From the NCBI GenBank assembly GCA_014843695.1, contig CM026386.1, positions 88,706,746 to 88,770,745 of the forward strand: a stretch of DNA of 64,000 bases. Direction: 5' to 3'. The translations under genes were made by a program, and so were the position numbers. Positions within the stretch are counted from its first letter, which is position 1, and each line of letters starts with the position of its first letter. Shown in pieces: positions 24,438-36,928 of the stretch. The stretch comes from Archivesica marissinica (Eukaryota > Mollusca > Bivalvia > Venerida > Vesicomyidae). A model generated the notes under the pieces. That model was not told where the DNA came from. It saw only the letters and a list, made by a program, of their open reading frames with translations, and ran no database searches.

Positions 24438-25032
24438 ATTATGAAAATCAGCCGGGTTAGTAAATAGATTTGTGTTTCATTCAAACAATTATTGATCCTT
24501 GGTGTAATAATAGGGTCTCATATTGAATGAGGTGTTGAGAAGTTTGTTGTCGAATATCTGGGCACCTGAGCAAATCGTATTTCGAAAATTTAAAATTTGA
24601 GAAACATGACATTTACTTGTCTTCATTCTTAAAAAAGTATTTCATCTTACCAACATTATATTTGCGCATCAGTATCGGAAATTACAGTAATAGGCACCCG
24701 ATTGCATAGAGACACCTCATGCAGCTCTGACATATATACATGTATGCGGTTAACCCGTACCCTAATCAACTCGACCCTCGGCTTCGTCTTATGCCATAGT
24801 ACCCTCTGGCTGTTTTTGTACGCGGCAATTTTCGATTTTTAATGAATAACCTGCATATCAGTGTCCAAATATCAACAAACTTTACAATAAAAGCCTTGTT
24901 TTAAAAATGATATAAAACACCGATTGTACTTATTTCTATAAGCCATCCCCAAATCCATCCTTAATTACCACTTGCATTCATAATGTTTGTTTTAGTTTGT
25001 AAGCAGAAGTGCGAATAAAACAACTTGTGTGT
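24438..25032. other. Unassigned intron DNA
   Basis: No gene or repeat ends were recognised. Confidence 0.35.
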
Positions 25033-25243
25033 GTTTTACGTTTATTTATCGATACAGACAGAGTTCCATTCCAGAGTCTCCTCTGGTTCTTTTACGTGCA
25101 CGGTGTAAAGCACCGACATGAGAGACCTCGGTTTAACGTCCCATCTGAAAGACTGTTAATTTTATTAGGGTCAGACAGGGGGATCGAACCTGCGATCCCT
25201 GTATTACCAGTCCAGCCTATTACCACTGGACTACAGATCCGTC
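25033..25243 (-). mobile_element. tRNA-Thr-derived SINE with internal deletion
   Basis: Read on the minus strand it has the full tRNA head (GACGGATCTGTAGTCC) and tail. The block containing CAGGAGGCGTCGCTCATATG is deleted, so AGACTCTGGAATG...GTATC joins directly to GATAAATAAACG. Confidence 0.87.
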
Positions 25244-25544
25244 TGTGAATAAAACAACAATAATGGTCAGGCGAGTGATACTAGGTTTGTTGTCACATAT
25301 TAAAAGGAAGCATTATATGGTTCTACTCAAAATGGTAATTACATGGATTAAACAAATGGAGTCTCTTTTTATATTGTGAAATGTCTGATCTCATCAAGTA
25401 GAAGTTTGATTTGTTGCTGCAATATTTATTGGTGCGTTATGTTGATGATGAGATGATGAGATGATGGAGCTATGACAATGATGGAAAGTATGATACATTA
25501 CAAAATGTATGTGTTATTTGATGATTGGTGGCCGTCCCATATCC

Positions 25545-25853
25545 AGATGATCCACACCTGCATTATCCAGATGATCCACACCTGCATTATCCAGATGATC
25601 CACACCTGCATTATCCAGATGATCCACACCTGCATTATCCAGATGATCCACACCTGCATTATCCAGATGATCCACACCTGCATTATCCAGATGATCCACA
25701 CCTGCATTATCCAGATGATCCACACCTGCATTATCCAGATGATCCACACCTGCATTATCCAGATGATCCACACCTGCATTATCCAGATGATCCACACCTG
25801 CATTATCCAGATGATCCACACCTGCATTATCCAGATGAACCACACCTGCATTA
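25545..25853. repeat. 24-bp minisatellite, 13 copies
   Basis: Near-perfect units of GATGATCCACACCTGCATTA plus TCCA; the last has GAACCAC. The 24-bp unit keeps frames open on both strands (25472-25906), giving different 8-residue peptides in each. This is an artefact of the unit length. Confidence 0.96.
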
Positions 25854-25911
25854 AGTGGTCACCTGCCTTATTCGAACATGGAAACTTTATGATTTCTGTA
25901 TTCTAAATTTT

Positions 25912-25937
25912 GGCTGCTTAAGACAGGTTTGACTGTA
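25912..25937. mobile_element. Solo end of a CAGTCAAACCTG-type element
   Basis: GCTTAAGACAGGTTTGACTG followed by TA equals the terminal repeat of the 180-bp MITE at 29716-29895. No matching opposite end was found. Confidence 0.55.
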
Positions 25938-25958
25938 TTTAGAATACATGTAGTCATA

Positions 25959-26014
25959 ACGTTTATTTATCGTCGCTACCGGTTGCCCATATGTGCGACG
26001 CCTCCTGAAGAGAT
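25959..26014 (-). mobile_element. SINE 3' end fragment
   Basis: A minus-strand copy of only the last 55 bp of the tRNA-Thr SINE (CAGGAGGCGTCGCACATATG to AATAAACG). Confidence 0.75.
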
Positions 26015-26199
26015 TTCTCTTTACGTCATGTCATGGGTTTGAATGTCTTGGTGGACATTTTAGTTTTTTCTTCGTATTTTATATACTAATGTTGGTTGCT
26101 CAATCACCAAATAAGTAAGGAAACATACTTCTTATTATACTATACATATAAAGACACATTTGTAAAATACAATTACATAATTACATGAATTTTGACAAT

Positions 26200-27215
26200 T
26201 TAGTCAATCTGTGACGTGTCATGTCTCAATCTGTGATGTCTCAATGATTCCATGAATCTGTGTCATGTCTCAATGATTCCATGAATCTGTGTCATGTCTC
26301 AATGATTCCATGAATCTGTGATGGGTCATGTCTCAATGATTCCATGAATCTGTGATGTGTCATGTCTCAATCTGTGAAGTGTCATGTCTCAATCTGTGAC
26401 ATGTCATGTCTCAATCTGTGACATGTCATGTCTCAATCTGTGAAGTGTCATGTCTCAATCTGTGACATGTCATGTCTCAATGATTCCATGAATCTGTGAC
26501 GTGTCATGTCTCAATGATTCCATGAATCTGTGATGTGTCATGTCTCAATCTGTGACGTGTCATGTCTCAATCTGTGACGTGTCATGTCTCAATGATTCCA
26601 TGAATCTGTGATGTGTCATGTCTCAATGATTCCATGAATCTGTGATGTGTCATGTCTCAATGATTCCATGAATCTGTGATGTGTCATGTCTCAATCTGTG
26701 ATGTGTCATGTCTCAATGATTCCGTGAATCTGTGATGTGTCATGTCTCAATGTTTCATGTCTCTGTGACGTGTTATGTCTCAATCTGTATGTGTCATGTC
26801 TCAATCTGCAATGTGTCATGTCTCAATCTCAATGTGTCATGTCTCAATCTGTAACGTGTCATGTCTCAATCTGTGAGTGTCTGTATGTCTCAATCTGTGA
26901 TGTGTCATGTCTCAATCTGTGACGTGTCATGTCTCAATCTGTGATGTGTCATGTCTCAATCTGTGACGTGTCATGTCTCAATCTGTGACGTGTCATGTCT
27001 CAATCTGTGATGTGTCATGTCTCAATCTGTGACGTGTCATGTCTCAATCTGTGACGTGTCATGTCTCAATCTGTGATGTGTCATGTCTCAATCTGTGACA
27101 TGTCATGTCTCAATCTGTGATGTGTCATGTCTCAATCTGTGACATGTCATGTCTCAATCTGTGATGTGTCATGTCTCAATCTGTGACGTGTCATGTCTCA
27201 ATGATTCCATGATTT
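26200..27215. repeat. 22-bp minisatellite with 34-bp longer variant
   Basis: The basic unit is GACGTGTCATGTCTCAATCT plus GT. An interspersed longer unit adds GATTCCATGAATCTGT. CGTG, TGTG and CATG variants alternate. The longer units dominate the left third and the basic unit the right third. Confidence 0.95.
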
Positions 27216-27296
27216 GTTTCATGTAACATAAATAAATAGAAAATAACTAAAAAAACAAATAAATAAAAGGTGATAACTGTGATTTGAACTGCCAAA

Positions 27297-27496
27297 ATAT
27301 ATGTTACTAGACATGCCACAGATATATGTTACTAGACATGCCACAGATATATGTTACTAGACATGCCACAGATATATGTTACTAGACATGCCACAGATAT
27401 ATGTTACTAGACATGCCACAGATATATGTTACTAGACATGCCACAGATATATGTTACTAGACATGCCACAGATATATGTTACTAGACATGCCACAG
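27297..27496. repeat. 25-bp minisatellite, eight copies
   Basis: Identical units of ATATATGTTACTAGACATGC plus CACAG. The near-perfect identity suggests recent expansion. Confidence 0.95.
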
Positions 27497-27536
27497 AGGC
27501 AACTGCCTGTGATTTACTCAATTTTACACATTGTGT

Positions 27537-27832
27537 GTTTTACGTTTATTTATCGTCACTACCGGTTGCCCATATGAGCGATGCCTCCTGAAGAGATTAG
27601 TCATTTTAGATTATTGGAGGATAGTGCTATGATACAGACAGAGACCCATTCCAGAGTCTCCTCTGGTTCTTTTATGTGCACTGTGTACAGCACCAACACG
27701 AGACCTCAGTTTAAAGTCCCATCTGAAAGACTGTTAATTTTATTAGGGTCACATGGTGGATCGAACCTGCGATCCCTGGATTTTTGTTTGTTTTTACCAG
27801 TCCAACATGTTAACCACTGGATTAAGATCTGT
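27537..27832 (-). mobile_element. tRNA-Thr-derived SINE with insertion in the head
   Basis: Near full-length on the minus strand. A T-rich piece (TTTTTGTTTGTTTTT on the plus strand, about 27781) sits in the anticodon arm, and the acceptor end is diverged. It should not fold as a tRNA. Confidence 0.85.
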
Positions 27833-28563
27833 GTGTTTTAGCTACTATTATTAAATTAAAATTATGCAAAATAAATATATCAAGGATCTTCCACGATTAA
27901 TACTTTGCATCTATATTATAAAGCATACTACATAAATTTGACAAAACCTTGTATTCTTTTTTTTGGCTCTTATGAGTTTGGGATATTTTATACTGTTTGT
28001 CAGATTCTTTCTGATAAAAGGAAATAATTTAATCTTATCTCCCGGAAAGATGGAAACAAACATAGGCCATATATCAAAAAGTGTACATTTCTCTAAGCTA
28101 CAATTATTGTTAACCATAAAATATTATCAATCATCTTGAACATTATTACTTTGCACTTATATTATAAGGAATATATACTATTAACAAAACTATGTCTTCA
28201 TTTTGATGATTAAAAAATCACAACACTATTTACCGTAATCCACCCAAAATCTGCATAAATCCTTCCAAATATACATCTATATAAATGTTTAGTATTTAAA
28301 GCTAGTGTCACCTCCCCAAACATCACCTCCCATGAGCGACAACCTCTTTATAACGTCACCTTTATTCCTACCCGTTGCGTTTTTATACAATTTCACCTCT
28401 CACGAACGACACCTCCCAACAACACACAACGACAGTCAATTTCCTACCCATCGATGCAAAAAACCTCCCAAGAACAGACAAAAATGTGGCTGACAAAAGA
28501 AACAGTATGTACATGAATGTGTCATCAGACGCAAATAATCGCCAATTGTTCCTTTCAATGTGT
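27833..28563. other. Unassigned intron DNA
   Basis: Contains short CACCTCCC-type words at 28305-28440 that resemble a CCTCCCTAGAACAACAACCT piece near 29467. The two may be parts of one decayed element. No gene was recognised. Confidence 0.35.
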
Positions 28564-28707
28564 GTTTTTACGTTTATTTATCGTCGCTACCGGTTGCCCA
28601 CATGAGCGATGCCTCCTGAATAGATTATTTAATTTTAGATTTTGGAGGATAGTGCATGATACAGACAGAGACTCATTCCAGAATCTCCTCTGATTCTTTT
28701 ACGTGCA
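28564..28707 (-). mobile_element. SINE, 3' half only
   Basis: A minus-strand copy of the 3' half of the tRNA-Thr SINE, ending upstream at TTTTACGTGCA. The tRNA head is absent. Confidence 0.83.
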
Positions 28708-29126
28708 ATAAACAGTAATTATCTTAATCGGGGGCCATATCCGGAGGCCAATAATCTACAGGCTGGACCGTAAGTCCAATCATTGTTTACGGGTATTCTT
28801 TCAATAAACAGCTTGACATGATTGGCAGGTTGTTTTACCACGTACATTGTATATCTTTTGATCGCTTAAGATGAAGAAAAAAGGAAATTTGCAGGTGCAT
28901 ACCGTATACAGACATGCCTCGTCTGTTAATAGAGTGTTTATAAACTTTATATGTTTGTTTAATAATTATCTCATTAAAATGATAAAGTATTTTTCATTTA
29001 CCCAGGTTTAGCTTTATTACAAGCCAATGTTTTTATCACAAACCGTAATAAGATAATTTAGCATCAGTTTTCGGACACGTCTCATCCGATATACTGAAAT
29101 TAAATCAAACATACGGTCCTAAACAT

Positions 29127-29216
29127 CATCGGAACTGTGTCCGAGTACTCTTGTACTTCATCGGAACTGTGTCCGAGTACTCTTGTACTTCATCGGAACT
29201 GTGTCCGAGTACTCGA
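29127..29216. repeat. 32-bp direct repeat, three copies
   Basis: CATCGGAACTGTGTCCGAGT followed by ACTCTTGTACTT is repeated; the third copy ends in ACTCGAGG. Confidence 0.88.
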
Positions 29217-29715
29217 GGATCAAAATTGCTACTTGTTGACATCCTTATTTGTTATTTTTGACTTTGATGTATTGAAAACATTAATGTACACAATTGTCAT
29301 AAATTTTCATAATCTGCGATTTTGACACATTGCGTCCTGAGATATTCAACGTTAGTTCAATCTATCGTATAATGAAATTCTGTATACTCTTATATTCAAA
29401 TCAGTATGAGCAATCATAACTGATAAAACTGACTATTCCGACATTTCCAAAATTCAAAAAGTTGAACCTCCCTAGAACAACAACCTCTCTACAACAACCA
29501 ATCTTGGGTGTATCTGGATGGTGTTTGCTCTGGAGAGGTTTGACTGTAGTTGCCTGAAGCTAAGAAAGTAAAAACTCACTGAGAGTAAATAGGATAACAC
29601 ATAGGACTCAAAACATGAAAGGACTTTTTAATTAAAGTGGCAGAATGAATTCTGCTCCTTCATAAAGTTTTATAATGAACAGAAACATCTTGTTCTGAAA
29701 GTACTGTCAGATATA

Positions 29716-29895
29716 CAGTCAAACCTGTCTTAAGCAGCCAGCCAAGGGAGTCAGAGAAACTGGCTGCTTAGCACAGGTGACTGCTTAATAGAGGTCAAAT
29801 GTATAGTAAAACAACATATAGGGAATCTTGAAACTGGCTGCTTACGTGTCAGGATGGCTGCTTAATGGTGGTGACCACTAACACAGGTTTGACTG
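29716..29895. mobile_element. 180-bp MITE with TA target duplication
   Basis: The ends CAGTCAAACCTGT and ACAGGTTTGACTG are perfect inverted repeats flanked by TA on both sides (29714-29715, 29896-29897). Internally GGCTGCTTA words repeat. The end sequence and TA site fit a pogo/Tigger-like non-autonomous element. Confidence 0.82.
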
Positions 29896-29897
29896 TA

Positions 29898-31080
29898 CCC
29901 ATAACTTGCATAAACAAAGGTTAACCAGAAAGTGATATTTATTAGTGGCTCAGACACTTTCAGGATTAAACCAATCCATGCATCAGGAAAGTGGTCTGTA
30001 TATGGCATGTGCCACTCAGTGCATGTACATACATATACGCGATGGTGCGCAAACATGTGGAGTACTAATATTGACAGTGCTCCCATACAGTAAACCCTAA
30101 TTGTTAAAGCTTTTCAGAATGTAGATGTGAAAGATCATACATACACAATTATTATGAATCTACTATCCATCTGTACTTACACTAATGGTTGTCACAACAT
30201 ACCATTTAGGGACAAGTCAAATTGACATTGGGGCAAGTCAATTTTGCCAGTGTCACTTGTCATGGACATGTCAGTTTGAAAAATATTTGTCGAGCCCTGC
30301 CACAATAGCTTTCTATGTTCATAAATGAAATAGTAATCGATCATTCACTTAAAGCAAACAGGCTGAATAATATGTAACTGTGCGCTAAATGGCGCTAGAA
30401 CGTTGTGAGACGACCAAATATGACAATGTTCCCGTTGACAACATTTGAACATGCATAGGCTAGATACCACATGTGTAAAACAGTGAGAAATAAGTGTGTT
30501 ATTCTGATATCATTTTATTAGAAAGGTGAAATATATAACGAGACAAGAGGTATTAAAAAAAAATATATTCATTTAATTATATGTTAATAATGAACATAGT
30601 CTCGGAAACTTTGTATTTTTTAACATTACTAAACTTTATGTTCATTGTTTATTATGAAAATAAGGAGCAAATAAATTTTTAAAAAAAATGTGTAGCCAAC
30701 ATGGGGTTCGGACTTACATGGAAACATTCTACAAACTGAACTAGCTAGGCCGCTTACACATAATCTCCACAAGGAAGTTATTACGGAGAGTCGGAGATTG
30801 AGTGGCTGCCAATGTACCACTCATGTAACACTATGTCTGTTATTAACCTTACTACGTAGTTCTTTTTAATACTCTCTCTTAATGAGATTTTTAACCACTG
30901 TCCCCGACATTCGGCATTATGATTATCACCAATGTCAGTGAACAGGAGCGCTTGATTGCAAAGTCTGAAAGTTGTGATCAATCAAATGTCATAAACAAAA
31001 CTAAACGGTGAAATCATGTAATTGGCATCAATTGTGAGAAGTGATCACATGAGCATACTGCCCAAAATAGTGGATGGTAT
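29898..31080. other. Intron DNA with a hAT-like end at about 30205-30299
   Basis: GGACAAGTCAAATTGAC to TGTCGAGCCCTG matches an end of the element at 31081-32048 but has no partner. It is read as a truncated relative. The rest shows no gene. Confidence 0.5.
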
Positions 31081-32048
31081 CAGGGCTCGACAAATTCTTT
31101 TCGAATTGACTTGCCCGGGACAAGTGACACTGGCACTGACTTGCCCCAATGTGAATTTGACTTGCCTCAATTATTATGCTAAATGTCGAATGATGGCTTA
31201 CACTAGTTAAGTTTATGAATAACATCATCATAGTATATAATGAAAAGTCCTTTCTTGTTTTGAATCATACTTAATATCCTTTTTACTCTCAGTGAGTTTC
31301 ACTTTCTTGGAAGTAGGCACACATTTTAAATCTAGTTTCCGTTTTTTACTATTACTTTCACTGGAGTTAAAGAAGTTTAGCAAACTTATTGTAATTGAAC
31401 ATGCATTTGAATGATAATAGGGGATTTGGGGCTTAATTATAAAACAATTTGTATACATTTGTAATCTGATAATTACCCGAGTTCTAACTGTTTAATTTTG
31501 TCAATTATAACTTACAATGCATCAATGAAATCAGCCTGTCTTCCGAGATTAATCAACACCATTGGTGTAGAAAACATGTACTTACTGTGTATGTACTCGT
31601 GGATAATGTCCTTGCTACGACTAATGTGTAATTAACAAGTATATAAGCAAGGCATTGACAGATTCTTTGATATTTCGCCGCCGACTGCAAATTGTAGAAA
31701 TTAAGAAAGCGCCCGGATGTTAAAAGCGCCGTAGTCTATTTAATAGGACTACTTTGATAAGTGCAAATAAAACAATTGAAGCGTAACGAGAGCCTCGATT
31801 GATTAAATGTTTGGGGCGATACCTGTCATTCACAGCATGTAGTCTGCAGGGTTTACAATCGATAATCATGACAAGAAACAGTTGATTAGTTTGTTTATTC
31901 TGTTAATTGATATGTTTATTCGACACCTGTCCGATAATCACATCCATAGCATTTTGACTTGCCCGGGACTAAACTCTGGTTGACGGCCACTTGCCCGAAC
32001 ATTGTTTTGACTTGCCCCGGGCGTCGGGCAATAGGATGTCGAGCCCTG
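31081..32048. mobile_element. hAT-like element, CAGGGCTCGACA ends, 5-bp duplication
   Basis: CAGGGCTCGACA opens the element and TGTCGAGCCCTG closes it. Both ends also carry repeated GACTTGCCCGGG/GACTTGCCCC words. GGTAT flanks both sides (31076-31080, 32049-32053). Ends of this kind belong to the hAT group; a 5-bp duplication is shorter than the usual 8 bp. Internally only a short coding remnant is left (31228-31458). Confidence 0.75.
31228..31458 (-). pseudogene. hAT transposase N-terminal remnant
   Basis: The frame contains SLLNFFNSSESNSKKRKLDL and KYDSKQERTF. This resembles the basic N-terminus that precedes the TTF/BED-type zinc finger in ZNF862/C17orf113-like hAT proteins. No zinc finger or catalytic part follows, so the element is a deletion derivative. 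The family call is from motif memory. Confidence 0.45.
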
Positions 32049-32336
32049 GGTATTGTAAATTTGGATATTTGATTTGTAAGTTTTACGTTCGTTTTTATGT
32101 ATATTTTGTGTACACTTACTTGTCTCTACAAGGAAATGGCAGGGTCAGACTTTCCCTGTATTAATTTCTTGCTAAATTTGATTAATATATAAATTTGCAT
32201 AGGGTTTGAACAATTTTCTTATTAGTTTCTATAAGTAAGGTAATAAACTTTTGTTGGTAGGCCAAGTGTGACAGTAGCGATTCAGATATTGTTTTTTTAG
32301 ATCTCTAAATTTAGGGCAAATAAAAAGAATATGATA

Positions 32337-33816
32337 CCGTCATTTGCTATGTATAACGTGCACTATTATTACTGAAATCCTTGAGGAATTTGTCTAGTGC
32401 GCATTATACACGGGTACAGCCGTCACAACATTTTTGTCCAGGCGAAATTTCGACCCACATCGTCCCCACCACTTTTCAATAAGTAGGTACGTTTGGCAAA
32501 CGTTATAAAATACTAACAATGTACCGATGACAAAATTATATATATAATGGCATTGATTTAGACCAACTATGAACTTCGATAGCATTTATTTGCTTTGAAT
32601 TTGGGAAATTTCATCAAAAACGTAACAACAATGGCGGATGTTGAAACATGATTTTATTGATTGTCTATTTCCCGTACATTTTCGTACTATATCGTATAAA
32701 GCGATTCTTCGGTGGTATTGAGCTCTAGGTAGGTAAGATAACAGAACATTGGAATTTATAGTTTATCTGAGATATTGAGATCATATGTTTTAAATATATT
32801 TATTAGAAATATTAAAATGTAATTCTTAAAAACAAATACAAATAATGTGTTAGCTTTTATCAAATTGTTTGTAACACTGTTTATGAACCCAATACAATGT
32901 GGGGCCCCTGTTAATTAGTTTGCATGGACATATTTGAGGTGTTAAGAAATGTATGCAGGTGTTGAGAATTTTGAGTATGTGTTGACATTTTTTGAGAAAA
33001 TAATTATCGCTTGATGCATATTTAATTCAATGTCATAGAAGCTGTCATTAGACAAGCAGTACACTCCGTAAATTGATATCTATCACTCAAAATACAACTC
33101 AGAATTGTTAAATCTCAGTTATTGTCACAGTACTTAAAATTCAGAAACCCCTACACTGCTAGAGATAAGCTCTCCATTAACAGACGGATATGTGGTCCAG
33201 TGGTAACACGCTGGACTGGTAATCCAGGGATCACAGGTTTGATCCCCCGTCTGAGTCTAATACAATTTCAGATGGGACATTAAACCAAGGTCTCGTATCG
33301 GTGCTGTACACCGTGCACGTAAAAGAACCAGAGGAGACTCTGGAATGGGTCTCTGTCTGTATCATTGTACTATCCTCCAAAAATCTAAAAAATACTAATC
33401 TCTTCAGGAGGCGTCGCACGATAAATAAACGTAAAAACAGCTCTCCATTATCAAGTATGCAGAGGCTCGTGGCAGTCGCAAGGTCGGAACACAGTACGGC
33501 GTTAGGACTTATCAAAACCATGCTCTTCCGGACGTAGGCCCGCATGATTTTTTCTTTTTGTACAGGAATACAAAAATCATGGAGTATGATTATATTTCAA
33601 AACCATGCACAACGTAGGCCTCCACGATTTCTTCTTTTTCTATCGAAATGTATAAACCATAGAGGGTGATTATATCGTATTTTGAGAAATTTTGGCTTGT
33701 GAAAATGATATTTTATGGTGCGCGGTATACACCAGAACCAAGTTTTTCACTGATTTTCGTGCCAAAAAGTGGGTGCACGTTATACATGATAGCGCGTTAT
33801 ACATCGATAATTACGG
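32337..33816. mobile_element. TA-flanked TIR element carrying a nested SINE
   Basis: The left end CCGTCATTTGCTATGTATAA and the right end (reverse complement CCGTAATTATCGATGTATAA) are inverted repeats, with TA on both sides (32335-32336, 33817-33818). Subterminal words such as GTGCGCATTATACACG and TCGTGCCA match the element at 47318-48147, a second member of the family. No transposase. About 1.2 kb without the SINE. Confidence 0.75.
33183..33438 (+). mobile_element. tRNA-Thr-derived SINE nested in TIR element
   Basis: Head GACGGATATGTGGTCCAGTG, anticodon loop CTGGTAA (GGT), tail ATAAATAAACGTAAAAA. A short block after GGAGGCGTCGC is missing. Confidence 0.87.
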
Positions 33817-33818
33817 TA

Positions 33819-35807
33819 CTCACTTTCGATTATTCTATAATTACAATATATACAGATTCGTTCATTCCGTGTATGTTTGTGTAACGGCCAAATGGTATTG
33901 CTAAATCATGAGATGATGCCCGGAATTTGGTAAATAATATTTTAAATTCATGTTCTAGTATAAAAGTAAGATATTTTTCTAATTGAAATTCATGTTTAAA
34001 AAAAGTATAGGTTTCAAAACGAGTAGGGTTATTGATTGATGAATACCACTGTTGATATATATAAAGTATTTGTTGTTTTATTGTATTAATTAAAATTCAT
34101 AGCATATTGAACAGATATTGCTATAATATACTGTTTCATCTATTGTTTAGTTTATGCAAATTATTTTAGCTTGATTGTTATTACAACTTATATTAATCAC
34201 TCTCGAGACCTCATTCCTGATGGAATCCATCGCCACGAGGGAGAAAGAAGAGGCATCTATTGCTGTTATGTTGATATGCTAAACAATTGAAAGAGGTCCA
34301 TTCATATACAAATGTGTGTAAGTAAGTCATTCATGGTTGGATTGCAGTATGCATGCCTTACTAGTACACTACAGACCGGACTGGAAATATTTAATGTAAT
34401 TTTCATGCCACAAACAACAAAAAAAGCTAAACTGCTCAGAAAATTAACAATAAATAGGTGGCCACATCACTCATAAAACTGACCTCAATTAAGCAGGGGT
34501 TCTTCCTTTGCCAACCTGTTTTTAGATCCCCATTTATTCAAGGCCACCCAAGATTATGACAAGACATAATGTTTGTAAACAAACAAGTTTGGACTGATTT
34601 CATCTTCTCTAAATGGAACATAATTTAAATTTAGACAAACATAACTTGAAGAACTCATAAAAGACAGTTGTTCGTTCATTTGCTTTTCCCATCTTTTTTA
34701 CCATTCATTTTGCTCTGCACCAGACTTTTATAAATAAATATTCTATTTGTTGAGATCGCTCCCAAAAAAACGGTTTTAAGACAATGGACAGAACAATTTT
34801 ATTTTGGATGGCAGAACATGATCTGACACTGTTGTAGAAAGATGCTTGTTAAAACAATAGCGAGGTCAGTTCACACTTAACTAAATAAGTGCTCCGATTA
34901 TTCAGAGAATCAGCAAGATTTCTATTTGGCAAAAAGGAACTGAAATGAACGAAAATGGAATCCACAGAATGCGAAGGAAAATAGAAAAATAATTATTTTG
35001 AAATTAGAATCAAAGCTATCAAATGCGTGTTAAAACTGAGGAAGGCGGTAGAGATCAATCAAACTATTTAACATTATTTAATTTATGCCCGACACCGACG
35101 ACTGGGTACTATCTGCCATGATCTAGGTTCGTCTGTCTAATGTGTAGTCAGACAATCAAGTCAACAATCGTACGATTGTCTAATGTGATCTAGTTCTGTC
35201 TGTATGACAAACAAATTTTACTGGACCGAAATAAAACATACTGGACCGAATATCTTAGCTCCAATAATTTTCAAATCCCTGTCCATTACAACATTAGTCT
35301 AAGAGCTTCACAAGTCTTCAATTTTATGTTAGTACACGGTGACAGTAAAGAGGACGTAACGGGGCTCACCGGAAGGGGTCTCACTCTGGGTTTTTATTAA
35401 GTTGAGGTTTCGATTTGTTGGCAATAAATGGGTACAATCCCACTTTGAAAAAGCAATACTAGTATTTCTTTCATTTACAACCCACCCCTTTGGACATTTG
35501 GCTTCAAGTTCTTTGTGGTGATTTAACAAGAGACATTGTGCCAGGGTTATTTGCCCTCCACCTGTTTCATGTGGAGAAGTTGTCAGATATTTGCAAAATA
35601 ATTGGTTAGTACTGGAGGCTTACTGTTGGTTTTCACTGTTTTTGTTTTGTGTTAGATTAACGCCATTTTTCAACAGTATTTTACTTATATAATGGCGGTC
35701 AGTTAACCTATCAGGGGTCAGTTAACCTATCAGGGGTCAGTTAACCTATCAGGTTTTCCTGGCAACCCCCTGTACTAACTAGGGAAGTATGTTAGATGGT
35801 ACGATGG
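33819..35807. other. Unassigned intron DNA
   Basis: Contains the dispersed-repeat piece at about 34205-34255 shared with 13495, and a 19-bp direct repeat (GGTCAGTTAACCTATCAGG) three times at about 35698-35754. A minus-strand frame at 35329-35529 (CPKGWVVN...) has protein-like composition but no family or splice support. Confidence 0.4.
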
Positions 35808-35935
35808 TCACCAGATCGGACACGTGGGTTTTCTCCGGGTACTCCGGTTTCCTCCCACACGAATGACCACATATACGCTTTCATCAGCGCCAACGACAGT
35901 GATTAATAATCGTTGCAAAATAAATAAAGTTTAAA
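35808..35935 (+). mobile_element. Second SINE family, partial copy
   Basis: Shares GGGTTTTCTCCGGGTACTCC, GGTTTCCTCCCACA and AATAAATAAAGTTTAAA with the longer copy at 58825-59062. The tRNA-like head is missing. The central motif resembles the conserved domain of Meta-type SINEs of invertebrates; that naming is from memory. Confidence 0.7.
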
Positions 35936-36693
35936 CTAAACAAGAGGAGATAACTCCGAGAAATGCAAGCAATTTATAATAGCACCTGTTCAAAATAATT
36001 GTTTGTTAGTTCATATAGTGCATGTTTTTGCAGAACGGCTGTCAAACAATATTTCGTAGTTCATTCAATCATTGCTTCCTGTAAACAAGCTTGCATGGTT
36101 CTACGACTGGCTACATAAATCTTATAAAAGTAGACATGGCCACAGAACGTTACCATGACCCAATAATTTTCCACAAATAGCTTTGGGAATTTCCAGCAAA
36201 TTGATTCTTTATTAGCCAATTTTGGTCAATGGCTAAATTGGTGATTGCTAGTTCATGCTCACTTAGGGCCTACCTGCCATCGAACACCGATTGTTATAAA
36301 TTGGTATCTCGTATCATATAACATTGATAATTTGCATAACATCATCTGACTAATTATGTTAATAGGCTGTAAATTATGTAAAGCTGTTTTATATCGGCAT
36401 CACTGATTGGCTATACGTATTGATGGTATTAAGTTTAGTATCTGGATATCGGGGATATTAGCTTATGCTGCGCGAAGTGTATTTCAAGACTGTCAAATGA
36501 CATACGGATTACAATTAATTAGCAAGTATGTCCCTAAGAAATAAGGCGAAATGTATGTCGCCCTGATGTCTATTGATGAAGAAGTTACGGAAATAAAAGC
36601 AACTGGCTATTTCGCCCAAATCAGCATGTGGCTTGAGCCCTGCTAACACATGAATCCAAATTTTAAATTAATGTTGAAGGCACCAAATCTTAC

Positions 36694-36928
36694 CTGCTAG
36701 CTTGTAAGTTCCGGTAGTTATAATTGTGATATCGTGACCATCTGCATCTGCATGATTGACAACTACTTGAAAAAAATATGCCTCTCCACTAGAGTCTTCT
36801 TCAATAGTTAGAGTTTGTGACACACTTTCTACTCCAGCGCCACCGCAATCTCCAGTTGAACATCCAGTTGCATCAGTTGTTTTAGCACTGGGTGAAGTGG
36901 TGTCATACGGTTGAGCGGTTTCGCCGGA
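36694..36928 (-). CDS. Receptor exon: second half of an Ig-like domain
   Basis: This 235-bp exon is bounded by AATCTTTCAG and GTAAGATTT, phase 0 at the start and phase 1 at the end. It encodes 78 residues starting SGETAQPYDTTS, then GCSTGDCGG, QTLTIEEDSSGEAYFFQVVV and HDITIITTGTYKLA. Together with the exon at 42546 it makes one Ig-like fold. The hydrophobic QTLTI stretch and the EAYFFQV strand sit where strands E and F are expected. The usual strand-F Cys (YxC) is absent, and Cys pairs elsewhere (GCSTGDC) may compensate. It splices in phase to the stalk exon at 16133. No frame break. Confidence 0.72.

Noticed and set aside
25472..25906. Four open frames of 109-144 codons
   Set aside because: Artefact of the 24-bp minisatellite; all frames are open at once.
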